From a virus, in the IMG/VR virus record IMGVR_UViG_3300046522_000275, positions 1-20,234 of that record: DNA of 20,234 nucleotides. One strand, written 5' to 3'. Under the pieces are notes generated by a model. It made no database searches, had not been told where the DNA came from, and was given only the letters and a program-made list of their open reading frames with translations. This document shows positions 1-6,748 of the stretch, piece by piece. The translations under genes and the position numbers were made by a program. Positions within the stretch are counted from its first letter, which is position 1. Each line of letters starts with the position of its first letter.

Positions 1-2
1 TG

Positions 3-1343
3 ATTAAGAAGCTTCATTCGAAATCGAGCGGTCCGGTTTCCTTCATGGAAATCTTCGACGCTGTCGGCCGCGCGACCAGCTCGGCGGGTCATCGACGCGG
101 CGCGCAAATGGGCGTGCTTCGCGTGGACCATCCCGACATTGTCGAATTCGTCAACGCCAAGCACAACGAAGACAAGCTAACCGGCTTCAACATGTCGGTT
201 GCGATCACAGACGAATTCATGGAAGCCGCCGCGAACGATAAGCCGTTTGCGCTTCGCTTCGACGGTCGCGAATACGGGGAAATCGACGCTGCGCAACTAT
301 GGGACCAGCTTATGCGGTCTACATGGGATTGGGCAGAACCCGGCGTGCTGTTTATCGACGCCATCAACCGCATGAACAACCTGCATTACTGCGAAAGGAT
401 CGCGGCAACGAATCCGTGCGGCGAACAGCCGTTGCCGCCCTATGGCGCTTGCCTTCTCGGTAGCTTCAATCTGGCCAAGTACGTTTCCGTCTTCGGCGGC
501 TTCGCGTCTTTCGATTTGGAGACGTACAAGCGCGACATTCGAACCGCCGTCCGTGCCATGGATCGCGTAACCGACGTGTCGCTCTATCCGCTGGACCAGC
601 AACGCGCCGAAGCACACAGCAAGCGCCGGATGGGACTCGGCGTTACCGGCTTGGCCAATGCCGGCGAAGCCTTCGGCTGGTCCTACGGCTCTCCCGCCTT
701 TATAGGTTTCGAGAACCAGATTCTCGACATTCTCCGAGACGAGTCCTATCGCGCCAGTATCGAGCTTGCCCGTGAACGCGGCGCCTTCCCTCTCTTCGAT
801 GCAGACCAGTATTGCGCCGGGGAATTCATTAAGACCCTGCCCGCCGATCTCCAAGCCGACATTCGCCGGCATGGCATCCGTAACAGCCATTTGACCTCGA
901 TTGCGCCAACCGGCACGATCTCGATGGCGGCGGACAACGTGTCATCGGGCATTGAACCGGTCTTCGCGCTGCGGTCCGACCGAACCGTGAATATGGCCGA
1001 TGGCGTGCGACAGGTGATTACAGAGGATTACGGCCTCATGGCGTTCGGCGTCGAAGGCAAGACGTGCGACCAGGTAAGCGTACAAGAGCATCTGGACGTG
1101 CTGATTTCGGCCGCTGAACGCGTGGACTCGGCCGTGTCGAAGACCTGTAACGTTCCGTCCGACGTTCCATGGGCGGACTTCAAGCGGGTCTATGTGCAGG
1201 CTTGGGAACGCGGCGCAAAGGGCTGTACGACGTACCGCGTTGGCGGCATGCGTGGCGGCATTTTAAAGGCCGCTGACGCGCCAATCGCGGAAGGCGGCGC
1301 TTGCACCTATGACCCGTCTACAGGCGTCCGTAGCTGCGAATAA
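3..1343 (+). CDS. nrdJ: Class II (adenosylcobalamin-dependent) ribonucleotide reductase, 5'-truncated by the window
   Basis: This enzyme makes deoxyribonucleotides from ribonucleotides using B12 as radical generator, feeding phage DNA synthesis in the cytoplasm. The reading frame is open to the window edge, so 446 C-terminal residues are present and the N-terminal part lies upstream. Visible family signatures are GRATSSAGHRRGAQMGVL near the start, NPCGEQPLPPYGAC with the catalytic Cys and Glu, APTGTISMAADNVSSGIEP, and KGCTTYR near the end. The last residues contain the Cys pair C-(9)-C that in this family accepts electrons for active-site re-reduction. The PPYGAC...LGSFNL form is typical of the vitamin B12-dependent subfamily, and no small (NrdB) subunit gene is seen here. 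The gene runs rightward and converges on the leftward operon, and its last 37 bases overlap a small opposing frame. Identification is firm; the subclass is slightly less so. Confidence 0.95.
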   Translation: MKKLHSKSSGPVSFMEIFDAVGRATSSAGHRRGAQMGVLRVDHPDIVEFVNAKHNEDKLTGFNMSVAITDEFMEAAANDKPFALRFDGREYGEIDAAQLWDQLMRSTWDWAEPGVLFIDAINRMNNLHYCERIAATNPCGEQPLPPYGACLLGSFNLAKYVSVFGGFASFDLETYKRDIRTAVRAMDRVTDVSLYPLDQQRAEAHSKRRMGLGVTGLANAGEAFGWSYGSPAFIGFENQILDILRDESYRASIELARERGAFPLFDADQYCAGEFIKTLPADLQADIRRHGIRNSHLTSIAPTGTISMAADNVSSGIEPVFALRSDRTVNMADGVRQVITEDYGLMAFGVEGKTCDQVSVQEHLDVLISAAERVDSAVSKTCNVPSDVPWADFKRVYVQAWERGAKGCTTYRVGGMRGGILKAADAPIAEGGACTYDPSTGVRSCE

Positions 1344-1582
1344 CGGGCGCTGAAAGCCGCTAGGGCCGCAATGATTGCTGCGGTTGCCCTAGCGGCCTTC
1401 TCATGGATGATAAGACAACCGCCTTGAAAGGAAATCGCGGCGACGTGGAAGGCGGACACAACACAACCCCAACTCGTCCCGCGATCTTGCAGAGCGAACA
1501 TTGCCACGGAAAAGCCAATGAATATCCAGCTTTGGCGCATTAACCGCCGCGACCGCTTAAGCTCTTTGGCAAGGTCAATCAT
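1307..1582 (-). CDS. Possible small two-helix membrane protein
   Basis: A 91-residue frame starts with ATG overlapping the TGA of the upstream regulator (ATGA), an arrangement typical of this operon and the main reason for listing it. The product has a basic N-terminus, two hydrophobic stretches (about residues 19-31 and 40-59) that could span the membrane, and an Ala-rich tail. I do not recognise a family. Against it, the frame runs through the hairpin at 1354-1399 and 37 bases into the opposing end of the ribonucleotide reductase gene, so the Ala-rich tail may only be translated hairpin. A longer version reaching to 1747 would lie out of frame over the regulator and is not credible. Confidence 0.4.
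   Translation of the reverse strand: MIDLAKELKRSRRLMRQSWIFIGFSVAMFALQDRGTSWGCVVSAFHVAAISFQGGCLIIHEKAARATAAIIAALAAFSARYSQLRTPVDGS
1354..1399 (+). terminator. Hairpin after the ribonucleotide reductase gene
   Basis: An 11-bp perfect arm pair (GCCGCTAGGGC at 1356-1366 and its complement at 1386-1396) closes over an inner CGCA/TGCG stem. It begins 13 bases after the reductase stop codon. The T-run after it is weak, so it may work as an imperfect terminator or an mRNA 3'-end stabiliser. Confidence 0.6.
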
Positions 1583-1773
1583 TCGCCGGCCTTGATTAGC
1601 TTTCTCAGATGCCTTTTGTCCGTAGCCATGACCAGCACCACGGCCACGGCAAGCGGCGGACCGTCCTTCGCCCATCGTGAAGAGCTTCGAAGACTGTAAC
1701 CGAATAACCGGGCGCATTCCGGCACTTTTAGCCCTAGCCGTGCGCATTGCTTCTTAAATTCGTCGGCTTCCAC
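1579..1773 (-). CDS. Small helix-turn-helix DNA-binding protein
   Basis: The 64-residue product begins MEADEFKKQCARLGLKVPEC and continues through a Ser/Arg-rich segment and WAKDG, the usual layout of a minimal phage helix-turn-helix regulator in alphaproteobacteria. The start is GTG, because a TGA in the same frame lies two codons upstream and no earlier start is possible. The ribosome site is weak (GGGCTGAGAA directly before GTG). The gene sits just downstream of a strong hairpin terminator, so it is either expressed by read-through from the leftward operon or from a weak promoter in the 1774-1790 stretch. Its stop overlaps the start of the next small gene. The target is unknown. Confidence 0.75.
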   Translation of the reverse strand: MEADEFKKQCARLGLKVPECARLFGYSLRSSSRWAKDGPPLAVAVVLVMATDKRHLRKLIKAGE

Positions 1774-1788
1774 TTCTCAGCCCAATAC

Positions 1789-1820
1789 AAAACGGCGCCC
1801 AATCGGGCGCCGTTTTTTTT
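1789..1820. terminator. Strong intrinsic terminator, probably bidirectional
   Basis: A 12-bp perfect stem (AAAACGGCGCCC / GGGCGCCGTTTT) encloses the loop AATC, with eight T on the plus strand and GTTTTGTATT on the minus strand. It closes the leftward operon after the gene ending at 1892 and would also stop rightward read-through from the reductase gene. Confidence 0.85.
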
Positions 1821-1832
1821 GTGCCAGAATCG

Positions 1833-1856
1833 ACCCTACGTCAAACAACGTAGGGT
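1833..1856. other. Second hairpin upstream of the terminator
   Basis: ACCCTACG at 1833-1840 pairs with CGTAGGGT at 1849-1856 over an 8-base loop. On the leftward transcript it precedes the terminator at 1789-1820. It has no T-run of its own and could be an mRNA end structure or an operator dyad. Confidence 0.45.
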
Positions 1857-1891
1857 TAGGTTTGTATTCCGACTAAGCCTTCATTAGAAAT

Positions 1892-2134
1892 CTATCCGAC
1901 TTCGACGCCGCGATCTCGCAACATGACCGTCCAAGCCGTTTGGGTCTCTTCGTCGCAATGCGCCATGGCGTCTTTCCACGTCGGCCAACGACCGTTAGCG
2001 AAGTAGAAATGATATTGATAATGCAACCTCTGCTTATCGTGCGGTTGGTCTGGCGTATGCTCCCGGCCGCACTCTTTGCAAAGGCGCGGGTCAGTAATCG
2101 GCAAGAGCCGAAATTGCTTCACTTCGTTGCCCAT
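1892..2134 (-). CDS. Hypothetical small putative zinc-finger protein
   Basis: The 80-residue product starts MGNEVKQFRLLP and carries CKECGREH near residue 18, followed by a His/Tyr-rich stretch, so a small metal-binding knuckle is likely. The ATG at 2134 is chosen because it has a good ribosome site (AGAGG about eight bases before). The frame continues upstream only within the preceding methyltransferase-like gene, which it overlaps by 44 bases. It is the last gene before the paired hairpins at 1789-1856. The function is unknown. Confidence 0.75.
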   Translation of the reverse strand: MGNEVKQFRLLPITDPRLCKECGREHTPDQPHDKQRLHYQYHFYFANGRWPTWKDAMAHCDEETQTAWTVMLRDRGVEVG

Positions 2135-2825
2135 GGCGCGGCCTCTGTCGTTTCTTGATGCGAATGTCCACGAAATCGTTAAGGTAGTTGAACGCTGGAA
2201 TATCAACTCTCTCGACAACGTCGAAGCAATCATCGAAGTAGTCCCACGCGGTTTCTTCGGCCGTGGCGTCTTCGCGGATGACTGCCATAACCTGTCCGAC
2301 CTGCATGGCCTTTAGCGCTTGCCGAAACCAGATGCCTTCGTAAGCCGGCCATGAACAGAAGATTGCGGAGTCGCGGTGCCGGCGAACCATCGTTTTGCCT
2401 TGCGCCACTATCTGCCAGTCGTCGTAACGTCCGACCTTATGCGCATAGCCGCCGTCTCCGCTGTCACTGCCAACGCAACGAATACCGGCGTGTCGCATCA
2501 GGCGCGTCATGTAACCAGAGCCGGCGCCGATCTCGACAACGGTTGGATACTTGGCCAGCGCCTTGAAGACTTCGGCGCATGGAATCGCGAACCCGAATTC
2601 CTGGATGAACTTGTCCCGCGTGTGCATCATTGCCACGGTGCTTTCTACGCCAAGCATAACACGGTCCGTAAAAAGCCCCCGGCGCGACCATGCGCGCCGG
2701 TACATTTCGAATTCAATTCCCCACGTCTTCAAGATTCGTTCGTGGGACCAGACCGGTTCGCCGTCTAACCACTTCCGCATTGTCTGCAAGACAATGTCGT
2801 ATCTCGTAAGATCAGGCAGTTTCAA
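2091..2825 (-). CDS. SAM-dependent methyltransferase-like protein
   Basis: The 244-residue product has a recognisable class I methyltransferase motif I, VVEIGAGSG (about residues 96-104), followed by an acidic end of strand 2 at GSDSGD (about 119-124). This implies S-adenosylmethionine binding. No DNA-methyltransferase catalytic motif such as DPPY is visible, so the substrate is open (small molecule, protein, RNA or DNA base). The N-terminal 90 residues are not recognised. The likely start is TTG at 2825, overlapping the upstream gene by 14 bases with GAGGC nine bases before. The first ATG, 15 codons in, is the alternative. It lies in the leftward operon of unknown small genes and could modify a host or phage component. 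Confidence 0.75.
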   Translation of the reverse strand: MKLPDLTRYDIVLQTMRKWLDGEPVWSHERILKTWGIEFEMYRRAWSRRGLFTDRVMLGVESTVAMMHTRDKFIQEFGFAIPCAEVFKALAKYPTVVEIGAGSGYMTRLMRHAGIRCVGSDSGDGGYAHKVGRYDDWQIVAQGKTMVRRHRDSAIFCSWPAYEGIWFRQALKAMQVGQVMAVIREDATAEETAWDYFDDCFDVVERVDIPAFNYLNDFVDIRIKKRQRPRHGQRSEAISALADY

Positions 2826-3030
2826 GAGACGGCGCCTCGATTACGTTCAACACTTCCCAATGCGTCAAGAACTCTGCCAGCTTCATCGGCTTGTGTTCGT
2901 AATACCGGTTGGCCACGGGTTCGCCGTTCAGCGTGTGAATGTGCGCAATGTCACCGGACTGCAATTTTTTCGTTACCGGGTCCGTGTGGCGAGAACGGAC
3001 AACATAGAAGCCGGGCTTGAAGTTCGTCAT
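2812..3030 (-). CDS. Hypothetical protein, 72 residues
   Basis: A short acidic/basic mixed protein (MTNFKPGFYVVRSRHTDP...) with a likely beta-rich N-terminus and no motif I recognise. The ATG overlaps the stop of the upstream gene (ATGA), and its own end overlaps the methyltransferase-like gene by 14 bases, so translation is probably coupled. There is no signal peptide or membrane segment. The function is unknown. Confidence 0.75.
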   Translation of the reverse strand: MTNFKPGFYVVRSRHTDPVTKKLQSGDIAHIHTLNGEPVANRYYEHKPMKLAEFLTHWEVLNVIEAPSLETA

Positions 3031-3230
3031 CTGGTAAGATTCCCTTTCAGTATGTTTAGCTCGCCTTGCTTATACGCTTTAATGAGCGCCCCTGTCATCG
3101 CGCCGGCAAGCAATTCACGCGCCGGGAGAGACAGGTGACCCGGCATTAATATATCCAGCACGCGCCATGCCTCGTCCGATGCCCAATGGGCGCCCGGCTC
3201 CCAACCTCTCGGATACTCATGTTTCGGCAT
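3027..3230 (-). CDS. Hypothetical protein, 67 residues
   Basis: The product begins MPKHEYPRGWEPGAHWASDE and has an amphipathic helical second half with LLAGAMTGALIKAYKQGE. The ATG at 3230 is preceded by an excellent ribosome site (GAGGGGG). The longer frame reaching 3362 would sit in the preceding gene and has improbable Cys/Arg composition. Start and stop overlap both neighbours, as expected inside this operon. No family is recognised. Confidence 0.75.
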   Translation of the reverse strand: MPKHEYPRGWEPGAHWASDEAWRVLDILMPGHLSLPARELLAGAMTGALIKAYKQGELNILKGNLTR

Positions 3231-3723
3231 TTTCAAATTCCCCCTCAACCTCAATACGCTTGAACCTGACAAGACGAAATTTTCCCGGCAACCCGTTGTC
3301 CTTGATGCCTTTAAAAAGCATGTCGCGCACGCGCGACGTTGTCGCGACCATGGGAAGGGCAAAGCCGTTGTCCCCCTCGATTGCGCACAGCCCCTCCCCG
3401 CCGCCGGGGTGGACGGCTAGGACCATCCACGCGTCTTCTACAGGGACTTTAGGCGCGTGGGCTTTCTCTCGTTCGGCTCGCTCCCGCGCGGCCTGTATGA
3501 TCCCCCGCGCGCGCTGCGCTTTCAGAATGGCCGGATCGCCCGCGACCTCGACCATTTCCGAGTCCGTCAACTCGCGTAGCGACAAGTCATCTGCGAAGGC
3601 CATAAGGTGGCCGCAGTGGAAGCACATGGTGACAGCGCCGGAAAACGGCTTCTCTGTCATGTTTTCGGCGTTGAACGCCGATTCAAGATCGGTGTTGCAG
3701 CTTGGGCAATTCATTTTCTTCAT
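3217..3723 (-). CDS. Hypothetical protein with N-terminal zinc ribbon
   Basis: The 168-residue product opens MKKMNCPSCNTDLES and has CFHCGH near residue 34, a CxxC...CxxC pair typical of a zinc ribbon. A charged helical stretch (ARERAEREKAHAPK) and a C-terminal half with beta-strand character follow. The start codon overlaps the upstream stop as ATGA. Zinc ribbons of this kind occur in phage nucleic-acid or adaptor proteins, but nothing here fixes the role. The second half has no motif I can name. Confidence 0.8.
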   Translation of the reverse strand: MKKMNCPSCNTDLESAFNAENMTEKPFSGAVTMCFHCGHLMAFADDLSLRELTDSEMVEVAGDPAILKAQRARGIIQAARERAEREKAHAPKVPVEDAWMVLAVHPGGGEGLCAIEGDNGFALPMVATTSRVRDMLFKGIKDNGLPGKFRLVRFKRIEVEGEFENAET

Positions 3724-3968
3724 TCGTCTGTTTCCTCTGCCGCCGGCTCAGTGCCGGCGACCCCCTCGAATGTTTTTGGATCGTCAATGATCTCGACAAC
3801 GATACGAAGCCGCTTGCCTTTAAGAACCGCAATGCTCTTGGCGTTCTCCAATGTGTAGTTGGTAACGCTTACGACCAATGCGCCATCCTGATTAAGCTGA
3901 TTGGCGTTGCGGCCACTGTCATCTTTCAGAATCAGGACGCCGCCCTCAAAGACAAGCGCGCGGCTCAC
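3720..3968 (-). CDS. Hypothetical protein, 82 residues
   Basis: A small beta-rich protein (SRALVFEGGVLILKDDSGRN...KRLRIVVEIIDDP) with an acidic tail. It starts at GTG, which overlaps the TGA of the Xre-type regulator (GTGA), a strong sign of translational coupling. Its end overlaps the next start by four bases. The family is unknown. Confidence 0.75.
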   Translation of the reverse strand: MSRALVFEGGVLILKDDSGRNANQLNQDGALVVSVTNYTLENAKSIAVLKGKRLRIVVEIIDDPKTFEGVAGTEPAAEETDE

Positions 3969-4432
3969 TTCGATTTTCTCGCTTGCGTCTTCCTAACCGG
4001 AATCTCGGAAACAACCGGCTTTGTGCCAGAGCTGATTTCCTCTTCCGGCTTAATGAAGCCGGCTTCCGCCATGCCGTTAAGCATCCGCTGAATCGGCGAA
4101 CGCAAATCCGGGTGAAGCGACTCGAAGCGCAAGGCCATCTTCATCGCCTCGCCTGATACTTGCTCTTGGATACGGAACGAGTCCTTGTCCCAACCAAGTA
4201 AGTAATTCGGGTCAATGCCGAGAAGACCGGAAATTTGAAGTACCTTTTCGCCAGCGATTCTATTGACTCCCTTTTCGTACTTCTGGATTTGCTGAAACGA
4301 CACGCCGAGTTTCTGGCCAAGCTCGTCTTGCGAAATGTTCTTCGCGATACGGCTAATGCGAATGCGGTTGCCGACTTGAACATCATGCGCGCCGGATGCG
4401 CGCGGGTTGTTTGCTCTCTTTGCTGGTGACAT
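3965..4432 (-). CDS. Xre-family helix-turn-helix regulator of rhizobial type
   Basis: The 155-residue product has a basic N-terminus followed by VGNRIRISRIAKNISQDELG and GVSFQQIQKYEKGVNRI, the classic HTH_3 (Cro/CI-type) fold at about residues 20-75. The FQQVQKYEKG version is characteristic of Rhizobiales regulators. The rest (about 80-155) is helical with a basic tail and no peptidase domain, so it would bind DNA as an oligomer without self-cleavage. It is the third gene of the leftward operon and could act as the Cro-like or late-stage switch, or autoregulate the operon. The ATG is three bases beyond the upstream stop. Confidence 0.9.
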   Translation of the reverse strand: MSPAKRANNPRASGAHDVQVGNRIRISRIAKNISQDELGQKLGVSFQQIQKYEKGVNRIAGEKVLQISGLLGIDPNYLLGWDKDSFRIQEQVSGEAMKMALRFESLHPDLRSPIQRMLNGMAEAGFIKPEEEISSGTKPVVSEIPVRKTQARKSK

Positions 4433-4435
4433 AGC

Positions 4436-4780
4436 CTATCTTCCCTTCGCCGCTTTCTTTTTGGCGATCTCGATTTCGCGCGTAGCCTTCGCGACTTCGG
4501 TTTCAAAATCGACGCGCTTCCCTCGTTTGAAAACTGCTTCGTATCCAAGGGCCGTCACCACGGCGGCAATGGTGGCGTACTGCGGCTTGCGTGTCTCGCC
4601 TTCAAACCAGTTGTTGAGCGTTGAAGCACCGACGCCGCTTAACTTCGCAATATCGGAATGGGCTAGTCCCTCGTCTTGAACAATCGTTCGAACTTTATCG
4701 ATGACGGGGTCTTTGTTGACGAAGTTGTATGACCTGTACGTGAAGCCGTCACGCTTCGCTGATCTTGCTGCTTTAGCCAT
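4436..4780 (-). CDS. Xre/Cro-like DNA-binding protein
   Basis: The 114-residue product contains HSDIAKLSGVGASTLNNWF followed by GETRKPQYATIAAVVTALGY, a clear helix-turn-helix of the Xre type at about residues 41-78. A basic Lys-rich C-terminal helix follows. The N-terminus (MAKAARSAKRDG) is basic. It directly precedes another Xre protein in the same operon, so two DNA-binding proteins are made together. It overlaps the upstream gene by eight bases. Whether it is an antirepressor, Cro analogue or host-directed regulator cannot be told. Confidence 0.85.
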   Translation of the reverse strand: MAKAARSAKRDGFTYRSYNFVNKDPVIDKVRTIVQDEGLAHSDIAKLSGVGASTLNNWFEGETRKPQYATIAAVVTALGYEAVFKRGKRVDFETEVAKATREIEIAKKKAAKGR

Positions 4781-5207
4781 TCGCGACCGCCTCCGTTTGC
4801 TTTGATAGTAACGCCTTCATTGCCTCAACCCCTTTTTTGCTGGCTTTCCATTCGCCCTTCCCCACGCTCTCAATCGCATCATCGTTCTTGATTTGATTGA
4901 GTGACTGATACGCTCGCGGACCTTCGAGTCCGTTGGCAACGAATGCGTCCTTGCATTCGGCCGTGGTGACAATCACGCCAGCGCCCTTCTCGACAAAAAG
5001 CCTGCGAAGGATATTGGCTTGCGCGCCCCTCTCTTTCTTCGGTCCCTCTAAGAGCTTCGGCGCCGGGTCAACGTTGCGCAATTGTCTCGGCTTCTTTGGC
5101 TCTTTTGATTCAACTTCGATGTTGAGTCCAACGCCGCGCTGGATAGCGAGCGCCATAATGTCTTCCATCGGAATGTCGAAGGAAAACCGCACATTCTTAA
5201 ACGCCAT
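4773..5207 (-). CDS. First gene of the leftward operon; hypothetical, possibly DNA-binding
   Basis: The 144-residue product starts MAFKNVRFSFDIPMEDIMAL and has a linker rich in Lys/Pro. Its C-terminal half (ANILRRLFVEKG...GEWKASKKGVEAMKALL) reads like a winged-helix-type fold, though I cannot name a family. The ATG at 5207 is preceded by GGGAG 12 bases upstream. The intervening bases form the perfect palindrome AGTTTGCAAACT. An upstream TTG-started version is possible but lacks a ribosome site. As the promoter-proximal gene it is the first target of the operators at 5284-5322. Confidence 0.8.
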   Translation of the reverse strand: MAFKNVRFSFDIPMEDIMALAIQRGVGLNIEVESKEPKKPRQLRNVDPAPKLLEGPKKERGAQANILRRLFVEKGAGVIVTTAECKDAFVANGLEGPRAYQSLNQIKNDDAIESVGKGEWKASKKGVEAMKALLSKQTEAVANG

Positions 5208-5219
5208 AGTTTGCAAACT
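5208..5219. promoter_or_regulatory. 12-bp perfect palindrome between ribosome site and start codon
   Basis: AGTTTGCAAACT fills the gap between the GGGAG ribosome site and the ATG at 5207. A near copy, ACTTGCAAAC, lies at 5327-5336 beyond the two operators. Such a pair could be binding sites for one of the Xre proteins encoded in the operon, allowing feedback. This is inference from symmetry and position only. Confidence 0.4.
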
Positions 5220-5283
5220 CCCGTTTTTTAACGGGCACACCTTACCATTCTCAACCTCAGAGAAAAGGGCCTTTAAAAGATAT

Positions 5284-5322
5284 GTACCGATTATCGGGAA
5301 GACTCTTCCCGAATATGGGTAA
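5284..5322. promoter_or_regulatory. Two tandem repressor operators (left immunity site)
   Basis: GTACC-GATTATC-GGGAA (5284-5300) and TTCCC-GAATATG-GGTAA (5306-5322) both fit the TTACC-N7-GGTAA dyad found at the repressor locus. Each has one or two half-site changes. Their centres are 22 bp apart, two helical turns, which suits cooperative binding. They also share a 19-base perfect dyad around base 5303 (TCGGGAAGA-C-TCTTCCCGA). They lie about 80-115 bp before the first gene of the leftward operon, where its promoter should be. A weak TTCCCG/TTTAAA pair with a 17-base gap can be read on the minus strand. Confidence 0.75.
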
Positions 5323-5345
5323 CATCACTTGCAAACGCGTATACA

Positions 5346-5442
5346 AACGGGCAAGCTGATCGCGTCCCGAACGGCAATCAGCAAACTTCCAATAGGGACA
5401 GACTAGGACCCCACCCCCCGGTTTGGTCCTAGTCTTTTTTTT
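5346..5442 (+). ncRNA. Candidate small RNA with terminator, opposite to the operons
   Basis: The interval between the leftward operons has no gene on the plus strand, yet it ends in a textbook plus-strand terminator. It also contains an upstream stem GCTGAT (5355-5360) / ATCAGC (5377-5382). TATACA at 5340-5345 could be a -10 element, placing the start just after the operators. The -35 is not convincing. The 3' end would overlap the end of the macro-like gene on the other strand. This is a candidate only; the alternative is that the hairpin simply insulates the two leftward operons. Confidence 0.4.
5400..5442 (+). terminator. Strong rightward intrinsic terminator
   Basis: AGACTAGGACC (5400-5410) pairs perfectly with 5425-5435 over a 14-base C-rich loop and is followed by eight T on the plus strand. 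On the minus strand the stem is preceded by A and followed by GTCCC, so it is not a good leftward terminator, although the leftward gene's TAG lies inside the stem. Confidence 0.85.
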
Positions 5443-5833
5443 GCGGCCATGGGCAAGGCGCCATGTCGTCAAAAGCCTGCCAGATAAGCATGTAGAGCTT
5501 GGGCGCACGTCGCGGAAGATCGGCCAAGCCAGTGCCTAAGCCGTGCGCTGGCACGTATATATCCCGGCCCTCTTCCCATGCTTTCGCGACCTTTAGTAAA
5601 TCATCGCGCACGGCGCTAATGAACTCTTCGCAATGATCATAGAAGTAGGCGTCTTCGTCTAAAGTCGGATATCGCTTTGTCACGACACCAATAGCGTTCG
5701 GCTCGTTACGCATGATGCGCGCCTGTCCGCCGCGCCCTCGCCGCTCCATATTGTCGCCGAAGACGAACCGGGCTTCCGGTAGCGAACGCATAAGGCTTCG
5801 GCTGATGAAGTTGCGATAGATCAGTTGCGGCAT
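5429..5833 (-). CDS. Macro-domain-like protein of phage type
   Basis: The 134-residue product contains RFVFGDNMERRGRGGQA (about residues 22-38), NEPNAIGVVTKR and, near the end, VPAHGLGTGLADLPRRAP. The Asn/Gly-rich first loop and the late G-x-G-T-G-L-A-x-L-P loop resemble the two ligand loops of macro domains, which bind ADP-ribose and related nucleotides. I recall this as a family of unknown function common in phages of alphaproteobacteria. The ATG at 5833 overlaps the upstream stop (TAATG), preferred over an upstream in-frame start inside the previous gene. It ends the leftward operon. A role in countering nucleotide-signal defences is possible but unproven. Confidence 0.7.
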   Translation of the reverse strand: MPQLIYRNFISRSLMRSLPEARFVFGDNMERRGRGGQARIMRNEPNAIGVVTKRYPTLDEDAYFYDHCEEFISAVRDDLLKVAKAWEEGRDIYVPAHGLGTGLADLPRRAPKLYMLIWQAFDDMAPCPWPQKKD

Positions 5834-6084
5834 TACCAGACCTTGGGATATTTTTCTTTGAGCCACTTATACTGTTCCGCGTCCGCCGGCCCGATACGCT
5901 CGGCGATGCCTTCGGTTGGCGTCAAGGCGGTGACGTTGAAGCCTTGCCGGCAATCGGCGTTCTTACAGTAAATGTTTTGAGACATGCCGCCGCGCGGTCC
6001 TTTGAAGAACCCATATGGCGCGCCGCATTGCGGGCAACAGATGCGCATGGAGAGAACGGAATAGAGCGCGGAAGAGTCGGTCAT
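5833..6084 (-). CDS. Hypothetical zinc-ribbon protein
   Basis: The 83-residue product has CCPQCGAPYGF near residue 16 and YCKNADCRQGF near residue 40, two Cys pairs that would form a zinc ribbon like those of Ogr/Delta-type or other small phage proteins. Its tail is charged and aromatic (EQYKWLKEKYPKVW). The ATG at 6084 overlaps the previous stop (TGATG), and the frame upstream is an improbable His/Arg-rich extension inside the neighbour. The role is unknown; DNA or RNA polymerase contact is a common use of such ribbons. Confidence 0.8.
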   Translation of the reverse strand: MTDSSALYSVLSMRICCPQCGAPYGFFKGPRGGMSQNIYCKNADCRQGFNVTALTPTEGIAERIGPADAEQYKWLKEKYPKVW

Positions 6085-6548
6085 CAGTGAGTGACTCGCG
6101 TCCCGAACATATCGCCGAAGGTGCCAAGCGCTTCGCCGTTCGGCGTCGTGATGAATTCCTTGATACGCGGTTCGCCGTTTATGCGCTCGATAAGCCAAGC
6201 CCCCTGTCTGCGGTTGCCGTCCCTGTCTTCGACCATGACAGCGACGCCTTCCTGTCGTTTCGGGTCTTGCGACGGCGGCGTGAAGTTGGCGGCGTCAATC
6301 GCCCGCGTGTCCGGTAGCTTCGTCTGTGTGAACCACATTTCAAATATCAAGCCATAACGCTGAACGTTCTTGGCCTTGAACATCACGCGCACCATGCCAA
6401 CCATGAAATGCTTTTGCGCGTTGTTCTCCCATGGGCACGGGATAACGTCTTCGTCCGTGACGAAGACGGGCATATGAGTCCCCGCCTTAAGGAACGTCTT
6501 GCGAGCGCGTCCCTTCAACAGTTCAAAGAATTCGTCTATGTCGCGCAT
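6084..6548 (-). CDS. Hypothetical protein, 154 residues
   Basis: The product (MRDIDEFFELLKGRARKTFL...) has alternating beta-type segments (HFMVGMVRVMFKAKNVQRYG, GVAVMVEDRDGNRRQGAWLI) and a Gly-rich end. No catalytic motif or metal site is apparent. The start overlaps the upstream stop by one base (TGATG), as do most joints in this operon. I recognise no family. Confidence 0.75.
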   Translation of the reverse strand: MRDIDEFFELLKGRARKTFLKAGTHMPVFVTDEDVIPCPWENNAQKHFMVGMVRVMFKAKNVQRYGLIFEMWFTQTKLPDTRAIDAANFTPPSQDPKRQEGVAVMVEDRDGNRRQGAWLIERINGEPRIKEFITTPNGEALGTFGDMFGTRVTH

Positions 6549-6748
6549 CAGTCCAAAGTCTCGATTGTCACGCGCACGCGCTTACCAAGGAATGGTTCAA
6601 TCTCGGCATGACGCATTGTCTCGTCCCACGACTGGATGCGAACGAACATGCCAGCGTCTTTGTCCCCTCCGACTTCGGCAATGATCGCCTGTCCGCCGTC
6701 TTCGATCTTGTGCATTTCTATTTCGGCTTCACGCGTCCACGTTGGCAT
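6548..6748 (-). CDS. Hypothetical protein, 66 residues
   Basis: A small acidic protein (MPTWTREAEIEMHKIEDGGQ...) whose end, EPFLGKRVRVTIETLD, looks like a terminal beta hairpin. The ATG at 6748 lies within the end of the preceding gene, with a 20-base overlap. The family and role are unknown. Confidence 0.7.
   Translation of the reverse strand: MPTWTREAEIEMHKIEDGGQAIIAEVGGDKDAGMFVRIQSWDETMRHAEIEPFLGKRVRVTIETLD

Noticed and set aside
1307-1747. Long version of the small membrane-protein frame
   Set aside because: The upstream half is out of frame over the helix-turn-helix gene; only the ATGA-coupled part from 1582 is credible.
6580-6596. TTACC-N7-GGTTC inside a coding gene
   Set aside because: The second half-site is poor and the position is mid-gene; likely chance.
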